Origin: Bacillota bacterium | Lineage (GTDB): Bacteria > Bacillota > Clostridia > Lachnospirales > Lachnospiraceae | NCBI GenBank assembly: GCA_023420935.1 | Contig: JAEZUR010000071.1 | Span: 1 to 64,000 of the forward strand | Direction of reading: 5' to 3' | DNA: 64,000 nucleotides | Part shown: piece by piece, positions 25,564-35,097 of the stretch | Layout of the letters: every line of letters begins with the position of its first letter | How positions within the stretch are numbered: the stretch's first letter is position 1 | Translations under genes and position numbers: made by a program | Notes under the pieces: generated by a model | Database searches by the model: none | Told to the model about the DNA's origin: nothing | Seen by the model: only the letters and a program-made list of their open reading frames with translations

Positions 25564-25971
25564 ATGGAAAGAAATGAATTAATTCAAAAGGCGATTGATA
25601 TGACCAAGCAAGCGTATACCCCCTATTCAAATTTTAAGGTAGGGGCTGCACTCATGACTAAATCAGGTAAAGTATATACTGGTTGCAATATAGAGAATGC
25701 ATCCTATCCTGCTACTATATGTGCAGAGCGAACTGCATTTACCAAAGCTGTAAGTGAGGGTGATCATGAATTTAAGGAAATCGTTATTGTAGGTGGGAAA
25801 GATGGAGATTTAACTGATTACTGTGCACCTTGTGGAATTTGTCGTCAGGTGATGATGGAGTTCTGTAAACCAGATGAATTTCAGATTATCTTAGCTAAGA
25901 CTCCAGAAGACTATAAGGTTTATACTCTAGAGGAATTACTCCCGCTCGGATTTGGTCCATGGAGCTTATAA
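25564..25971 (+). CDS. cdd: Cytidine deaminase
   Basis: 135-residue homotetrameric-type deaminase converting cytidine and deoxycytidine to uridine forms. Zinc and catalytic motifs are CAERTAF (Cys and Glu) and CAPCGICRQVM (two Cys). The substrate motif YSNFKVGAAL is at the N-terminus. It feeds uridine to the following pyrimidine phosphorylase. AAAGGAG lies upstream. Confidence 0.97.
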   Translation: MERNELIQKAIDMTKQAYTPYSNFKVGAALMTKSGKVYTGCNIENASYPATICAERTAFTKAVSEGDHEFKEIVIVGGKDGDLTDYCAPCGICRQVMMEFCKPDEFQIILAKTPEDYKVYTLEELLPLGFGPWSL

Positions 25972-26003
25972 AGCAAAATGAATAATAGGATGGTGTAGTA
26001 CGT

Positions 26004-27308
26004 ATGAGAATGTATGATTTAATCGAGAAAAAGAAATCTGGAATTGCACTTAATGAGGAAGAGATTTCTTATATGATACATGCATTTGTAACTGGAGAAA
26101 TTCCAGATTATCAAATGTCAGCAATGTTAATGGCAATTTATTTTCAGGGTATGTCAGATGAAGAATTAACCAAAATGACTGAAGCTATGACTCATTCAGG
26201 AGAGACAGTAGACTTATCCCAAATCAAAGGAATTAAAGTAGATAAACATAGTACTGGGGGTGTGGGTGATAAAACAACCTTAGTAATTGCCCCTATGGTT
26301 GCTGCTCTTGGAGTTAAAGTAGCAAAAATGTCAGGTAGGGGACTTGGACATACGGGTGGTACAGTGGATAAGCTAGAATCCATCCCGAATTTTAAAACAG
26401 ACTTACCAAAAGAAGAGTTTTTTAGAATTGTAAACCAGACTGGAGTTAGTGTAATTGGACAATCGGGAGATTTAGCACCTGCAGATAAGAAACTTTATGC
26501 ACTAAGAGATGTAACTGCTACAGTGGATAGTATTCCGTTAATAGCAGCTTCTATCATGAGCAAGAAGTTAGCAGCAGGAAGTGATTGTATCTTATTAGAT
26601 GTTACCACAGGAAGTGGTGCATTTATGAAAAAACCAGAAGATGCTAAGAAGTTAGCGGAAAAAATGGTAGCCATTGGGGAAGGTGCTGGCAAAAAAACTG
26701 TTGCCCTCATTACCAACATGGACACGCCTCTTGGTACATCCATCGGTAATATTCTAGAGGTAAAAGAAGTAATCCAAACCTTGAAGGGTAATGGACCAGA
26801 AGATTTGACTACGGTTTGTCTTAACTTAGCAGCCAATATGCTATATTTAGCAGATAAAGGTAGTATGGAAGAGTGCTTTGCTATGGCAGAAGATACCTTA
26901 AAAGATGGTAGTGCATTCGAAAAGTTTGTTGAGATGGTAGAGGCTCAAGGAGGAGATACAGGTGTAATCCGTAATCCAGAAACCTTTGAGAATCCAACCT
27001 ACCAATATGATGTGGTAGCTTCATCTAGTGGGTATGTAATGCATATGGATACAGAGCAATGTGGAATTGCATCCATGGTATTAGGAGCAGGCAGAATTAC
27101 CAAAGAGAGTGAGCTGGATTTTACAGCAGGAATTACTTTATTTAAGAAAACGGGAGATCAAGTAACAGTAGGTGATACTTTGGCTCGTTTATTTTCAGAT
27201 AGTGACAGTGTATTTGAAGATGCTGCCCAGATACTTCAAAAAGCCTATACCATTGGCAGTGATAAACCAGAGGAAGAAGTTTTAATCTTAGGCAGAGTTA
27301 CCAAATAA
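26004..27308 (+). CDS. pdp: Pyrimidine-nucleoside phosphorylase
   Basis: 434-residue thymidine/pyrimidine-nucleoside phosphorylase. The phosphate-binding KVDKHSTGGVGDKTTL segment and the signature MSGRGLGHTGGTVDKLES are present, and the length fits the two-domain family. It is the last gene of the deoB-deoD-deoC-cdd-pdp run. The first ATG (26004) is kept, although one two codons later is equally possible. Only 11 bp separate its stop from that of the converging MFS gene, and no strong terminator hairpin is obvious there. Confidence 0.96.
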   Translation: MRMYDLIEKKKSGIALNEEEISYMIHAFVTGEIPDYQMSAMLMAIYFQGMSDEELTKMTEAMTHSGETVDLSQIKGIKVDKHSTGGVGDKTTLVIAPMVAALGVKVAKMSGRGLGHTGGTVDKLESIPNFKTDLPKEEFFRIVNQTGVSVIGQSGDLAPADKKLYALRDVTATVDSIPLIAASIMSKKLAAGSDCILLDVTTGSGAFMKKPEDAKKLAEKMVAIGEGAGKKTVALITNMDTPLGTSIGNILEVKEVIQTLKGNGPEDLTTVCLNLAANMLYLADKGSMEECFAMAEDTLKDGSAFEKFVEMVEAQGGDTGVIRNPETFENPTYQYDVVASSSGYVMHMDTEQCGIASMVLGAGRITKESELDFTAGITLFKKTGDQVTVGDTLARLFSDSDSVFEDAAQILQKAYTIGSDKPEEEVLILGRVTK

Positions 27309-27319
27309 GGAATCACATT

Positions 27320-28540
27320 TTAGTAAGAATTCTCGGTTGAAAAGAATAATATGATAAAACCGAATGCAGAGATGATAGCGCTGGTGATAACCATATAAGT
27401 TACACCAGCGTTGCTTATTATCTGTCCGGCGATGAGATTACCTAAAATTCCACTCATACCCATAGTAGCAACGCCAACAAACGCTTGACCTTTTACTTTA
27501 TCTTCTTCAGCCATGATTTTATTCACATAATCTACGGATGCAGGGATAAATAATGCATAAGAGATAAGTTGAAATGCTTGTGATAAATATACCATAGGAA
27601 CATTAAATGCAAAAATAAGTATGCCAGCTTTTATTGTGAGGAAAAAAGCAGCTACTTTCAGAAGAATTCCACTATTCATCTTTCTAGCTAACATAGCATA
27701 GATAGCCATGGTTGGCAATTCTAGTGCTGCTGCTATGGAAAGAGAAATGCCAAGATGTTTGCTGCTTCCACCAACTTGTTCTAGAATTTGTATCAGATAA
27801 GTATTAATCATGCTGTGGCAGGTGAAAATAAGAGTGATGCCAATCAAATGAAAGGAGAATTTTTTATATTTCAGAAAAAAGGAAATAAGACTTCCTTTGG
27901 AGAGATTCTTATTACGAATGGGATCATGAAGAAGAATATTTGCATCATTTAAAGAATTTTTTGCTTTGGTTGATAGTTGAAATGTAAAAGTAGCCACTGT
28001 AAGCCCAAAGGATGCAAATAAGAAAAATGGTAGCAAAATAATAGCACCTTTGGCATCAATCATAAATCCTAAAAAATAGGACATAATAGCAAATGATATA
28101 GAACCAATACCTCGAGCAAGTCCATAATTAAGTAGAATTCCTTTATTCATGTATTCCAAGGCTACAGAATTTAATAATGGTGGTAGAGAAAATAGTATCG
28201 AGCAAATTAATATAAATAAGCAAGCAGTTACTACAAATGAGTTAGGTAATACAAGCAAAAGTAAACCTAAAATAAAATTAGTTAGAATTACAAGAGATGT
28301 TATATTTTTTACGGATATTTTCGTTGTTTTATCAGCAAAAGAGGCTACAACTGGCTGTAATACGACAGAGCCAATAGAAGAAAGGGAGAGTATGATGCCA
28401 ATTTGGCCTGTACTATATTGTTTCCACTTTAAAAAGATGGCAGCAAAACCTAGTATGGAACAAAAAGATATCCAAAAAAATCCTTGAATCAAGGCATAAC
28501 GTATCGTTAGGTTTCTAGTTAATGATTTTATTTGGTTCAT
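27320..28540 (-). CDS. MFS transporter (LacY/nucleoside-symporter-like)
   Basis: 406 residues with about twelve hydrophobic segments and an MFS_1-like pattern; the loop between segments 2 and 3 reads SFADKTTK. It resembles the oligosaccharide/nucleoside:H+ symporter branch of the superfamily. Convergence with the deo cluster makes nucleoside uptake plausible, but position is the only support. The ATG at 28538-28540 has GGAGG upstream (TCCTCC at about 28547); earlier in-frame codons lack a site. Confidence 0.8.
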   Translation of the reverse strand: MNQIKSLTRNLTIRYALIQGFFWISFCSILGFAAIFLKWKQYSTGQIGIILSLSSIGSVVLQPVVASFADKTTKISVKNITSLVILTNFILGLLLLVLPNSFVVTACLFILICSILFSLPPLLNSVALEYMNKGILLNYGLARGIGSISFAIMSYFLGFMIDAKGAIILLPFFLFASFGLTVATFTFQLSTKAKNSLNDANILLHDPIRNKNLSKGSLISFFLKYKKFSFHLIGITLIFTCHSMINTYLIQILEQVGGSSKHLGISLSIAAALELPTMAIYAMLARKMNSGILLKVAAFFLTIKAGILIFAFNVPMVYLSQAFQLISYALFIPASVDYVNKIMAEEDKVKGQAFVGVATMGMSGILGNLIAGQIISNAGVTYMVITSAIISAFGFIILFFSTENSY

Positions 28541-28630
28541 ATAAATCCTCCGCGGTTGTACTTGATTCCATATTAGCATGATATGAGTGGATAAGCAATA
28601 ACGATAAGCCTAGACTCCGCATGTTTTATG

Positions 28631-28659
28631 TTGTAAAATAGTACCATTCAGTTTATAAT
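28631..28659 (+). promoter_or_regulatory. Promoter of glf
   Basis: TTGTAA (28631-28636), a 17-bp spacer and TATAAT (28654-28659). A small perfect palindrome, CGAAAGCACTTTCG (28669-28682), lies in the leader and could be an operator or a hairpin. Confidence 0.65.
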
Positions 28660-28711
28660 AAACGTGAACGAAAGCACTTTCGCAGTGTAATATATCGAAA
28701 TGGAGAAGAGA

Positions 28712-29863
28712 ATGGTGTACGATAGCATTATCATTGGCTGCGGTTTTGCCGGGGCAACCATTGCCAGAGAATTGGCAGAAAGTAAGGGAAAGAAAGTTCT
28801 AATATTGGAACAGAGAGATCATATTGGTGGCAATTCCTATGATAAATTTGATGAACATGGCATATTAATTCATCAATATGGACCACATATCTTTCATACC
28901 AATCTTGAGCATGTCTATGATTTTCTATCCAGATTTACCAAGTGGTATCAGTATTCTCATGAAGTGGTAGGAAATATTCACGGACAGCTTCTTCCAATTC
29001 CATTTAATTTGAATACATTGACAATGGTTTATGGAGAGGAAAAGGGTAATCAGTTAAAACAAGAATTAATTGATGCTTATGGAATGGACTCTAGAGTTCC
29101 GATACTAGAATTAATGAATAATGAATCAGAAGATATTAAAGCAATCGCAGAATACGTATATGAAAATATTTTCTTAAAATACACAATGAAACAATGGGGA
29201 CAGACGCCAAAGGAAATTGATGCTTCTGTATCCGGTAGAGTACCAGTTTTATTATCTTATGATAACCGTTATTTTCAGGATAAGTATCAAGGAATGCCTC
29301 TAGATGGATATACACCATTATTTGAAGCAATGCTTGATCATGAGAATATTCACATAGAATTGAATACAAATGCAAATGCAAGAATTACGATACAGCCAGA
29401 TGCATCAGATAAAGTGTTATTTGATGGGGATCCATTCTCTGGTGAGATTATTTACACGGGACCAATTGATGAATTATTTGACTGCAAATTTGGAAGATTG
29501 CCATACCGATCACTGGAATTTTCGTTTGAATACTACAACCAGGAATATTATCAGAGTCATGGTGTAGTGAATTATACTATTTCAGAGGATTATACAAGGA
29601 TCACAGAATTTAAGCATTTAACAGGGCAGAAAAACAAGGGCACCACCATAATGAAAGAATACCCAATTCCTTATACAGGAGCAGACAAAGAGATCCCTTA
29701 CTATGCGATCATAAATAAAGAGAATCAGAATCTCTATGAAAGATATAAAGCACTAGTAGAAAACATACCTAACTTTTATTTGCTAGGAAGATTAGCAGAA
29801 TATAAATACTATAATATCGATGCAATTGTTGATAAAGCATTGTTGTTAGCATCCAGGTTATAA
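28712..29863 (+). CDS. glf: UDP-galactopyranose mutase
   Basis: 383-residue FAD enzyme converting UDP-galactopyranose to UDP-galactofuranose for cell-surface glycans. The dinucleotide-binding GCGFAGATIARELAE and LEQRDHIGGNSYD motifs are at the N-terminus, and QYGPHIFHTN, FKHLTGQ and LGRLAEYKYYNID are typical. The ATG at 28712 has GGAG six bases upstream; an ATG four codons earlier overlaps that site. A GT2 glycosyltransferase follows 26 bp later. Confidence 0.95.
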   Translation: MVYDSIIIGCGFAGATIARELAESKGKKVLILEQRDHIGGNSYDKFDEHGILIHQYGPHIFHTNLEHVYDFLSRFTKWYQYSHEVVGNIHGQLLPIPFNLNTLTMVYGEEKGNQLKQELIDAYGMDSRVPILELMNNESEDIKAIAEYVYENIFLKYTMKQWGQTPKEIDASVSGRVPVLLSYDNRYFQDKYQGMPLDGYTPLFEAMLDHENIHIELNTNANARITIQPDASDKVLFDGDPFSGEIIYTGPIDELFDCKFGRLPYRSLEFSFEYYNQEYYQSHGVVNYTISEDYTRITEFKHLTGQKNKGTTIMKEYPIPYTGADKEIPYYAIINKENQNLYERYKALVENIPNFYLLGRLAEYKYYNIDAIVDKALLLASRL

Positions 29864-29889
29864 GGTAGATTAATTAAGGGAGAGAGACT

Positions 29890-30906
29890 ATGAAACTATT
29901 AACTGCAGCCATTCCCTGCTATAATTCAGCAGAGTATATGAGCCATGCCATTGAAACTCTATTGACTGGTGGAGAAGATATGGAGATTTTAATTATTAAT
30001 GATGGATCAAAAGATGATACGGCTAAAATTGCAGATGAATATGCTGCTAAATATCCAAGTATTATCCGAGCCATTCATCAAGAAAATGGTGGTCACGGAG
30101 AAGCAGTAAATGCTGGACTTCGACATGCCACTGGTCTGTATTATAAGGTCGTAGATAGTGACGATTGGGTGGATATCCCGGCGTTACAAAAAGTATTATC
30201 CGTATTACGTAAAATGGTAGAAGATGCAAGTAATCTTGACATGCTTGTGGCAAATTATGTATATGAAAAAGTGAGTCTTCGCAAGCATAAGGTAATCGAT
30301 TATAAAAGTGCCATGCCTCAAGATATGATTTTTGGATGGTCTGATACAGGACGTTTCCGCCCTAGTCAGAATATATTAATGCATTCGGTTATTTACCGCA
30401 CAAAGCTTCTTAGAGAATGTGGATTAGAGTTACCGAAACACACCTTCTATGTGGATAACATTTTTGTTTATCAGCCACTACCTTCTGTTAAGACGATGTA
30501 TTATTTAGATGTTAATCTCTACCGTTATTTTATTGGACGTGAAGACCAATCTGTAAATGAAAAAATAATGATTAGTCGTATCGATCAACAATTGAGAGTA
30601 ACAAAATTAATGATTGAATCCTATGATGTAACAAAAATTAAAAATAAAAAACTTCGCAATTATATGGTGAAATATCTTGCCATGATGATGACAGTATGTA
30701 CGGTATTCTTAATTAAAGAAGGTACGGAGGAAGCCCTAGCGAAGAAGGAAGAAATATGGAAGTTCTTAGAACATCACAATAGAAAACTATATAAAGCGGT
30801 ACGTTCCTGTGCGCTCGGTCGCTCTATGCAGTTAAAAGGGAAAGCTGGTAGACAAATTATTATATGGGGTTACTATATCTCTAGAAAAATTTATGGTTTT
30901 GGTTGA
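29890..30906 (+). CDS. Family 2 glycosyltransferase
   Basis: 338 residues with a GT-A domain at the N-terminus: TAAIPCYNSAEYM, INDGSKDDT and the metal-binding DSDDWVD. HQENGGHGEAVNAGL is characteristic of GT2 enzymes. The C-terminal third is helical and basic, without clear membrane segments. Coupling to glf suggests it may use or accompany UDP-galactofuranose in making a cell-surface glycan; donor and acceptor are not determinable from sequence. GGGAGAGAG precedes the ATG. Confidence 0.85.
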   Translation: MKLLTAAIPCYNSAEYMSHAIETLLTGGEDMEILIINDGSKDDTAKIADEYAAKYPSIIRAIHQENGGHGEAVNAGLRHATGLYYKVVDSDDWVDIPALQKVLSVLRKMVEDASNLDMLVANYVYEKVSLRKHKVIDYKSAMPQDMIFGWSDTGRFRPSQNILMHSVIYRTKLLRECGLELPKHTFYVDNIFVYQPLPSVKTMYYLDVNLYRYFIGREDQSVNEKIMISRIDQQLRVTKLMIESYDVTKIKNKKLRNYMVKYLAMMMTVCTVFLIKEGTEEALAKKEEIWKFLEHHNRKLYKAVRSCALGRSMQLKGKAGRQIIIWGYYISRKIYGFG

Positions 30907-30918
30907 TGTTAAAGCAAA

Positions 30919-30969
30919 TAAGAAAAGGTTACATTCCAACATTGTATAGTGGAATGTAACCTTTTCTTA
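30919..30969. terminator. Strong bidirectional terminator
   Basis: A perfect 20-bp stem: 30919-30938 pairs with 30950-30969 around an 11-nt loop, with A/T-rich ends (GAAAAGG and CCTTTTC). It separates the GT2 gene from the converging PAP2 gene. Confidence 0.9.
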
Positions 30970-30983
30970 AAAAATATATATCT

Positions 30984-31649
30984 TTAATGTTCGTATGCAG
31001 TTGTGGTTTCTTTTGATTTACTGCGAAGCTTACTGTAATCTACTTTATAAACTAAATAATACATAACAGCGCTTAAACCAATGGCACAGATACCATCAAA
31101 GGCTGAGTGTTGCTTTAAGAATACAGTAGATAAACAAATCAGTACCATTAATATAAAGGAACCTAGCTTGATAAAACGGTGATTTTTAAAATAGGAACTT
31201 TTCGCAATGGCAATATGTGCTCCAATGGAATTAAATACATGTATGCTTGGACAAACATTGGTAGAGGTATCATTTTTATAAAATAGTTTTACCATATCAA
31301 CAAAAATGTTATCTCTTGCAAATTCAGTTGGTCGAAGGTTCTGTCCGTTTGGCCAAATGGTGTAAATAATTAAGCAAATTGTCATTCCTATAAATAAAAA
31401 AGCAGTTGTTTTGTAAAAATCTTCTCGAGACGTGAGGAAAAAGAAAATCACAGTAACTGCGATATAGGCAAACCATAGACAATATGGAATTACAAATAAT
31501 TCATTAAAAGGTATATAGTCATCTAGTGAGATATAAATACTTGCATGACGTATATCCGTTCTGCTTTCAAGTGCAAAAAACCAGATTAGATAAAGAAAGA
31601 AGTAAGACAATACCCAACCATGCTTATATTTTAGTATCAATGATTTCAT
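30984..31649 (-). CDS. PAP2-family membrane phosphatase
   Basis: 221-residue polytopic membrane protein (about six hydrophobic segments) of the PAP2/inositolphosphotransferase type. Conserved active-site blocks are PNGQNLRPTEF, CPSIHVF and FLKQHSAFDGI, corresponding to the KX6RP, PSGH and SRX5HX3D motifs. Likely substrates are lipid phosphates such as undecaprenyl pyrophosphate or phosphatidate; the exact one is unknown. Its leftward promoter region is shared with the Lrp gene. Confidence 0.82.
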   Translation of the reverse strand: MKSLILKYKHGWVLSYFFLYLIWFFALESRTDIRHASIYISLDDYIPFNELFVIPYCLWFAYIAVTVIFFFLTSREDFYKTTAFLFIGMTICLIIYTIWPNGQNLRPTEFARDNIFVDMVKLFYKNDTSTNVCPSIHVFNSIGAHIAIAKSSYFKNHRFIKLGSFILMVLICLSTVFLKQHSAFDGICAIGLSAVMYYLVYKVDYSKLRSKSKETTTAYEH

Positions 31650-31776
31650 AGCAGCATCCTTTCCGCATTTCTGCTTTGCGCTTGGCTCATTGGCATTATT
31701 ATATCACAAATTTTTACTTAACCGCAACAAACCTAAGAAATCTTAATATAAACTTAATAAAATTTGAAAAAAATGC

Positions 31777-31805
31777 TTGTATAATTGAAAGAGTAATTGT
31801 ATAAT
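31777..31805 (+). promoter_or_regulatory. Promoter upstream of the Lrp-family gene
   Basis: TTGTAT (31777-31782), a 17-bp spacer and TATAAT (31800-31805). A second TATAAT overlaps the -35 box at 31780-31785. Transcription would start near 31812, before the terminator-like hairpin at 31832-31869. Confidence 0.55.
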
Positions 31806-31831
31806 TGGTGTAATTTAATAAAAAATAAGCG

Positions 31832-31869
31832 ACGAGGCGTATGGTTTTATTTCCAGACGGCTCGTTTTT
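31832..31869 (+). terminator. Terminator-like hairpin in the Lrp leader
   Basis: ACGAG (31832-31836) pairs with CTCGT (31861-31865), with further pairs CGT/ACG and TGG/CCA inside and two mismatches, then TTTTT. No rightward gene upstream needs it, because the GT2 gene already has its own terminator. It may therefore attenuate the Lrp transcript or end a small RNA of about 55 nt. Confidence 0.55.
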
Positions 31870-31913
31870 CAAGTAAAAATCTTAAAGGGGAAACATAGAA
31901 AGGGAGAATTAGT

Positions 31914-32366
31914 ATGGATAAAATAGACGTAAAATTACTGGCATTATTACAGCAAAATGCTAGATATTCTTTGAAACAACTAGCGGAACATGTATTTTTA
32001 TCATCACCAGCAGTGTCTTCTAGAATTGAGAGATTAGAAAAAGAAGGATTTATTACTGGTTATCAAGCACAGGTCGATGAACAGAAATTAGGATATCACA
32101 TCACCGCATTTATAAATCTCGAAATGACGCCAAAGTTAAAGGAAACATTCTATCCATTTATAAGTGCTTGCCCTAATGTGCTAGAATGCAATTGTGTGAC
32201 AGGGAATTACTCTATGCTAATCAAAGTAGCATTCCCAAGTACCCAGGAGTTAGATACCTTTATTGGTCAACTTCAGAAGTTTGGGAATACGCAGACCCAG
32301 ATTGTTTTCTCAACGGCTGTTAAGTCAAGAGGCATCCAGGTGACCGAAGTAGATATAACTAATTAA
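31914..32366 (+). CDS. Lrp/AsnC family transcriptional regulator
   Basis: 150 residues. The N-terminal winged helix-turn-helix (LKQLAEHVFLSSPAVSSRIERL, split across about residues 19-41) is followed by the AsnC ligand-binding alpha-beta domain with CNCVTGNYSMLIKV. These regulators usually respond to amino acids. AAAGGGAG lies upstream of the ATG. It is flanked by terminators on both sides and so appears monocistronic; its targets cannot be read from position. Confidence 0.9.
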   Translation: MDKIDVKLLALLQQNARYSLKQLAEHVFLSSPAVSSRIERLEKEGFITGYQAQVDEQKLGYHITAFINLEMTPKLKETFYPFISACPNVLECNCVTGNYSMLIKVAFPSTQELDTFIGQLQKFGNTQTQIVFSTAVKSRGIQVTEVDITN

Positions 32367-32370
32367 TAAA

Positions 32371-32455
32371 AAGGGTTGTTACTGCACAGTTTAAATATGC
32401 TCATAACTAGGATGAAGCTTATATTTATACTATACTGTAACAGCCCTTCTTTTTA
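32371..32455 (+). terminator. Terminator of the Lrp gene
   Basis: AAGGGTTGTTAC (32371-32382) pairs with GTAACAGCCCTT (32437-32448), one wobble, with a loop of about 54 nt, followed by CTTTTT. Confidence 0.7.
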
Positions 32456-32534
32456 TTGAGAAATAGTAATTACATAGGAAATGGGCACTATTCATAGTGC
32501 AAATTACAGTAATAAATTAATTTTCAAAAGCATA

Positions 32535-32563
32535 TTGACAAAATAAATACCAAATGCTAGAAT
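32535..32563 (+). promoter_or_regulatory. Promoter of the sugar ABC-GH65 operon
   Basis: TTGACA (32535-32540), a 17-bp spacer and TAGAAT (32558-32563). The expected start near 32570 falls inside the first LacI operator. Confidence 0.8.
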
Positions 32564-32566
32564 AGG

Positions 32567-32578
32567 TTTAACGTTAAA
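32567..32578. promoter_or_regulatory. LacI-family operator O1
   Basis: Perfect palindrome TTTAACGTTAAA overlapping the predicted transcription start of the ABC-GH65 operon. A repressor bound here would block initiation. Confidence 0.75.
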
Positions 32579-32608
32579 TGATATACATATTAGATAAATT
32601 ATTAATAG

Positions 32609-32622
32609 GTTTAACGTTAAAC
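32609..32622. promoter_or_regulatory. LacI-family operator O2
   Basis: Perfect 14-bp palindrome GTTTAACGTTAAAC, centred 43 bp downstream of O1. Both copies share the longer AGGTTTAACGTTAAA. The paired sites suggest cooperative binding. Confidence 0.75.
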
Positions 32623-32657
32623 AAAAAAACATTATTCTAGTGGAAGGGGAATACGGA

Positions 32658-34121
32658 ATGAAGAAATTAAGCGTATTAATGTGTTTGATTCTTGTAATCA
32701 GCATGTTTGCAGGCTGTAGCAAGACAAACAACCAGGCAGCGTCAAATGACGTGGCAGCAACAGAAGCAACAACAGATGATGCAAAAGCAACAAGTGATGC
32801 AGGTGCATCCGATGAAAAAGTAACCTTAAAGTTAGGGATTTGGCCAGAGGATACTTTAACAGAAGACATTAAATTACATGAAGGGTATGTGAAAACATTT
32901 AATGCAGCTCATCCAAATGTTGAAGTTGTTCCGGCTTATTATAAATATGCAACCGATACGTTTGTGTCTTTAGCAGAGTCAGGAAACTTACCAACAATTT
33001 TTGAATCATGGTACACAGAACCACAGAAGTTAATTAATGGTGGATTCGTAGCAGATATTACTGATATTTTAGAAAAACGTGGATGGTTAGATGCTATTAA
33101 TCCATCTATTAAAGAATTACTTTCTAAAGATGGTCGTATCTATGGTATACCTAGAGACGGATATGCTCTTGGTCTTATGTTGAACGTTGAACTATTTGAA
33201 GAAGCTGGCCTTGTTGATGAGAAGGGATTACCAATTTATCCAAAGACATGGACAGAATTAGCTGAAACAGCTAAGAAAATTAAAGATGCAACTGGTCAAG
33301 CAGGATTCTGTTTATTGGCAAAAGACAATGCAGGTGGATGGCATTTTAGTAACATCGCATGGGCTTTTGGTGCAACCTTAACTGAAGAAGGCGCAGATGG
33401 CAAATTTACAGCAAACGTTGATTCACCAGAAGCAATTGCAGCAATGGAATATATTAAATCACTTCGATGGGATTATGATGTGTTAACTCCAGATCCAACC
33501 AATGAAGATTGGGGAACAGGTTTTGTTAATTTAGGAACTGGTACTGCAGCAATGTATATTGCAGCCAATGATGCGGTAAACCAACCAACGCAAGTAAATG
33601 GTCTTCCAGCAGATAAATTAGCTTTAGTACCAATGCCAGCAGGCTCTGATGGAAAACAATTTTCTTTATCTGGTGGTACACCTTATATGTTCTCGAAAGA
33701 TGCAACAGAAGCAGAGATTAATGCAGCACTTGATTATCTTGAAGTAATGGGTAAAGCACCAGTGGCAACAGAAGATGCCATTGCAGGAATGAAAGCAGAT
33801 GCACAGAACAAAAATGATACTGGTGTTCCAGTAATTCCTCGTTTCCCATGTTGGATTGATGAAGATTTACTTGCTGCAGAGAAAGCGGTAACAGATGAAT
33901 TCAATAATGTTGATATGAATCTATATAATGATTATTATACTGCAATTAAGACAGAAGGTAATCTTCGCTTAGAAGAAAAAGGATCTGCACAGGATCTATA
34001 TGCAGAGCTTACGAAAGTTCTACAGGCTGTTGTAACAGATAAGAATGCAGACGTAGCTGCACTGATGAAACAAGCAGACACGAACTATCAAAATCTTCTT
34101 GATACGAATGTGAATAAGTAG
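32658..34121 (+). CDS. Sugar ABC transporter substrate-binding lipoprotein
   Basis: 487-residue family 1 extracellular solute-binding protein. A lipoprotein signal peptide ends in MFAGC (Cys at residue 22), followed by an Ala/Thr-rich linker and the bilobed binding domain (VTLKLGIWPED onward). The ATG at 32658 has AAGGGGA upstream and begins the signal peptide. It heads the LacI-controlled operon. Given two downstream GH65 phosphorylases, the ligand is probably an alpha-linked gluco-disaccharide or oligosaccharide. Confidence 0.92.
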   Translation: MKKLSVLMCLILVISMFAGCSKTNNQAASNDVAATEATTDDAKATSDAGASDEKVTLKLGIWPEDTLTEDIKLHEGYVKTFNAAHPNVEVVPAYYKYATDTFVSLAESGNLPTIFESWYTEPQKLINGGFVADITDILEKRGWLDAINPSIKELLSKDGRIYGIPRDGYALGLMLNVELFEEAGLVDEKGLPIYPKTWTELAETAKKIKDATGQAGFCLLAKDNAGGWHFSNIAWAFGATLTEEGADGKFTANVDSPEAIAAMEYIKSLRWDYDVLTPDPTNEDWGTGFVNLGTGTAAMYIAANDAVNQPTQVNGLPADKLALVPMPAGSDGKQFSLSGGTPYMFSKDATEAEINAALDYLEVMGKAPVATEDAIAGMKADAQNKNDTGVPVIPRFPCWIDEDLLAAEKAVTDEFNNVDMNLYNDYYTAIKTEGNLRLEEKGSAQDLYAELTKVLQAVVTDKNADVAALMKQADTNYQNLLDTNVNK

Positions 34122-34186
34122 TTTTAAAATTATGGGGTTTTCTGAATAAGATAACCCCATAACATTGAATATTGGAGGTGAAGGAA

Positions 34187-35086
34187 ATGGATGAAATAAA
34201 GGGTAAGAAGTTGGGAAATTCAAGATATAAGAGAGATGTAGCTAGCTGGCTCATTATATTACCTTCAATTATATTATTTGCTTTTTTTGTTTGGGAACCA
34301 TTACTAGAAAGTATAAGACTTTCTTTATATTCGGCAAAGGGAATAAAAACCATTGACTTTGTCGGTCTAGATAATTATATGAAAGTGTTTAAACATCCAG
34401 ATTTTATCGCAGCATTTAAGAATACATTTATCTATATATTCTGGTCACTTTTGATTGGATTTTTTATACCAATCATTTTTGCAATATTATTAACAGAAAC
34501 AGTACATTTAAAAGGATTTTTCCGGTTTGGAGTTTATTTCCCTAATATAATGCCTGGAATAGCAACTGTTCTTATGTGGGGATATTTCTTTCGCCCTGGT
34601 CAAACTGGAGTGTTAAATATTTTACTTTCGAAGATTGGGGTAGAACCTCAAATCTGGTTAACCAATGCTTCACTTACGATTCCTTTGATTATTTTAACCA
34701 TGACCTGGAAGGGTGCAGGTTCTACTGCATTGATTTATATGGCAAATATTAATGGAATTAATCCCGAATTGTATGAAGCTGCTACCATTGATGGAGCAAC
34801 CATATCAAAAAGAATTCGATATATTACATTACCTAGTATTTTTAGTTTAGGAAAAACATTATTGATATTACAGATAATATCAGTATTTCAGATACTATAT
34901 GAGCCATTGATTATGACCAACGGAGGTCCTAATAATGCAAGTATATCTATTATGCAATTAGTTTATAACTATGCATTTAGAGATTACAATTATCCAATGG
35001 CTGCGGCATTGTCAGTTATAATTTGTATTGTTTTAGTAGTTTTAAGTGGATTGTATTTTAAGATTACCAAGACAAAAGAAAGTTAG
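34187..35086 (+). CDS. Sugar ABC transporter permease (MalF type)
   Basis: 299 residues with about six membrane segments and the ATPase-contact (EAA) loop YEAATIDGATISKRIRYITL, about residues 203-222. ASWLIILPSIILFAFFVWEP at the N-terminus is typical of MalF/UgpA-like permeases. GGAGGTGAAGG precedes the ATG. It pairs with the next permease. Confidence 0.92.
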   Translation: MDEIKGKKLGNSRYKRDVASWLIILPSIILFAFFVWEPLLESIRLSLYSAKGIKTIDFVGLDNYMKVFKHPDFIAAFKNTFIYIFWSLLIGFFIPIIFAILLTETVHLKGFFRFGVYFPNIMPGIATVLMWGYFFRPGQTGVLNILLSKIGVEPQIWLTNASLTIPLIILTMTWKGAGSTALIYMANINGINPELYEAATIDGATISKRIRYITLPSIFSLGKTLLILQIISVFQILYEPLIMTNGGPNNASISIMQLVYNYAFRDYNYPMAAALSVIICIVLVVLSGLYFKITKTKES

Positions 35087-35097
35087 GAGGGAAAATT

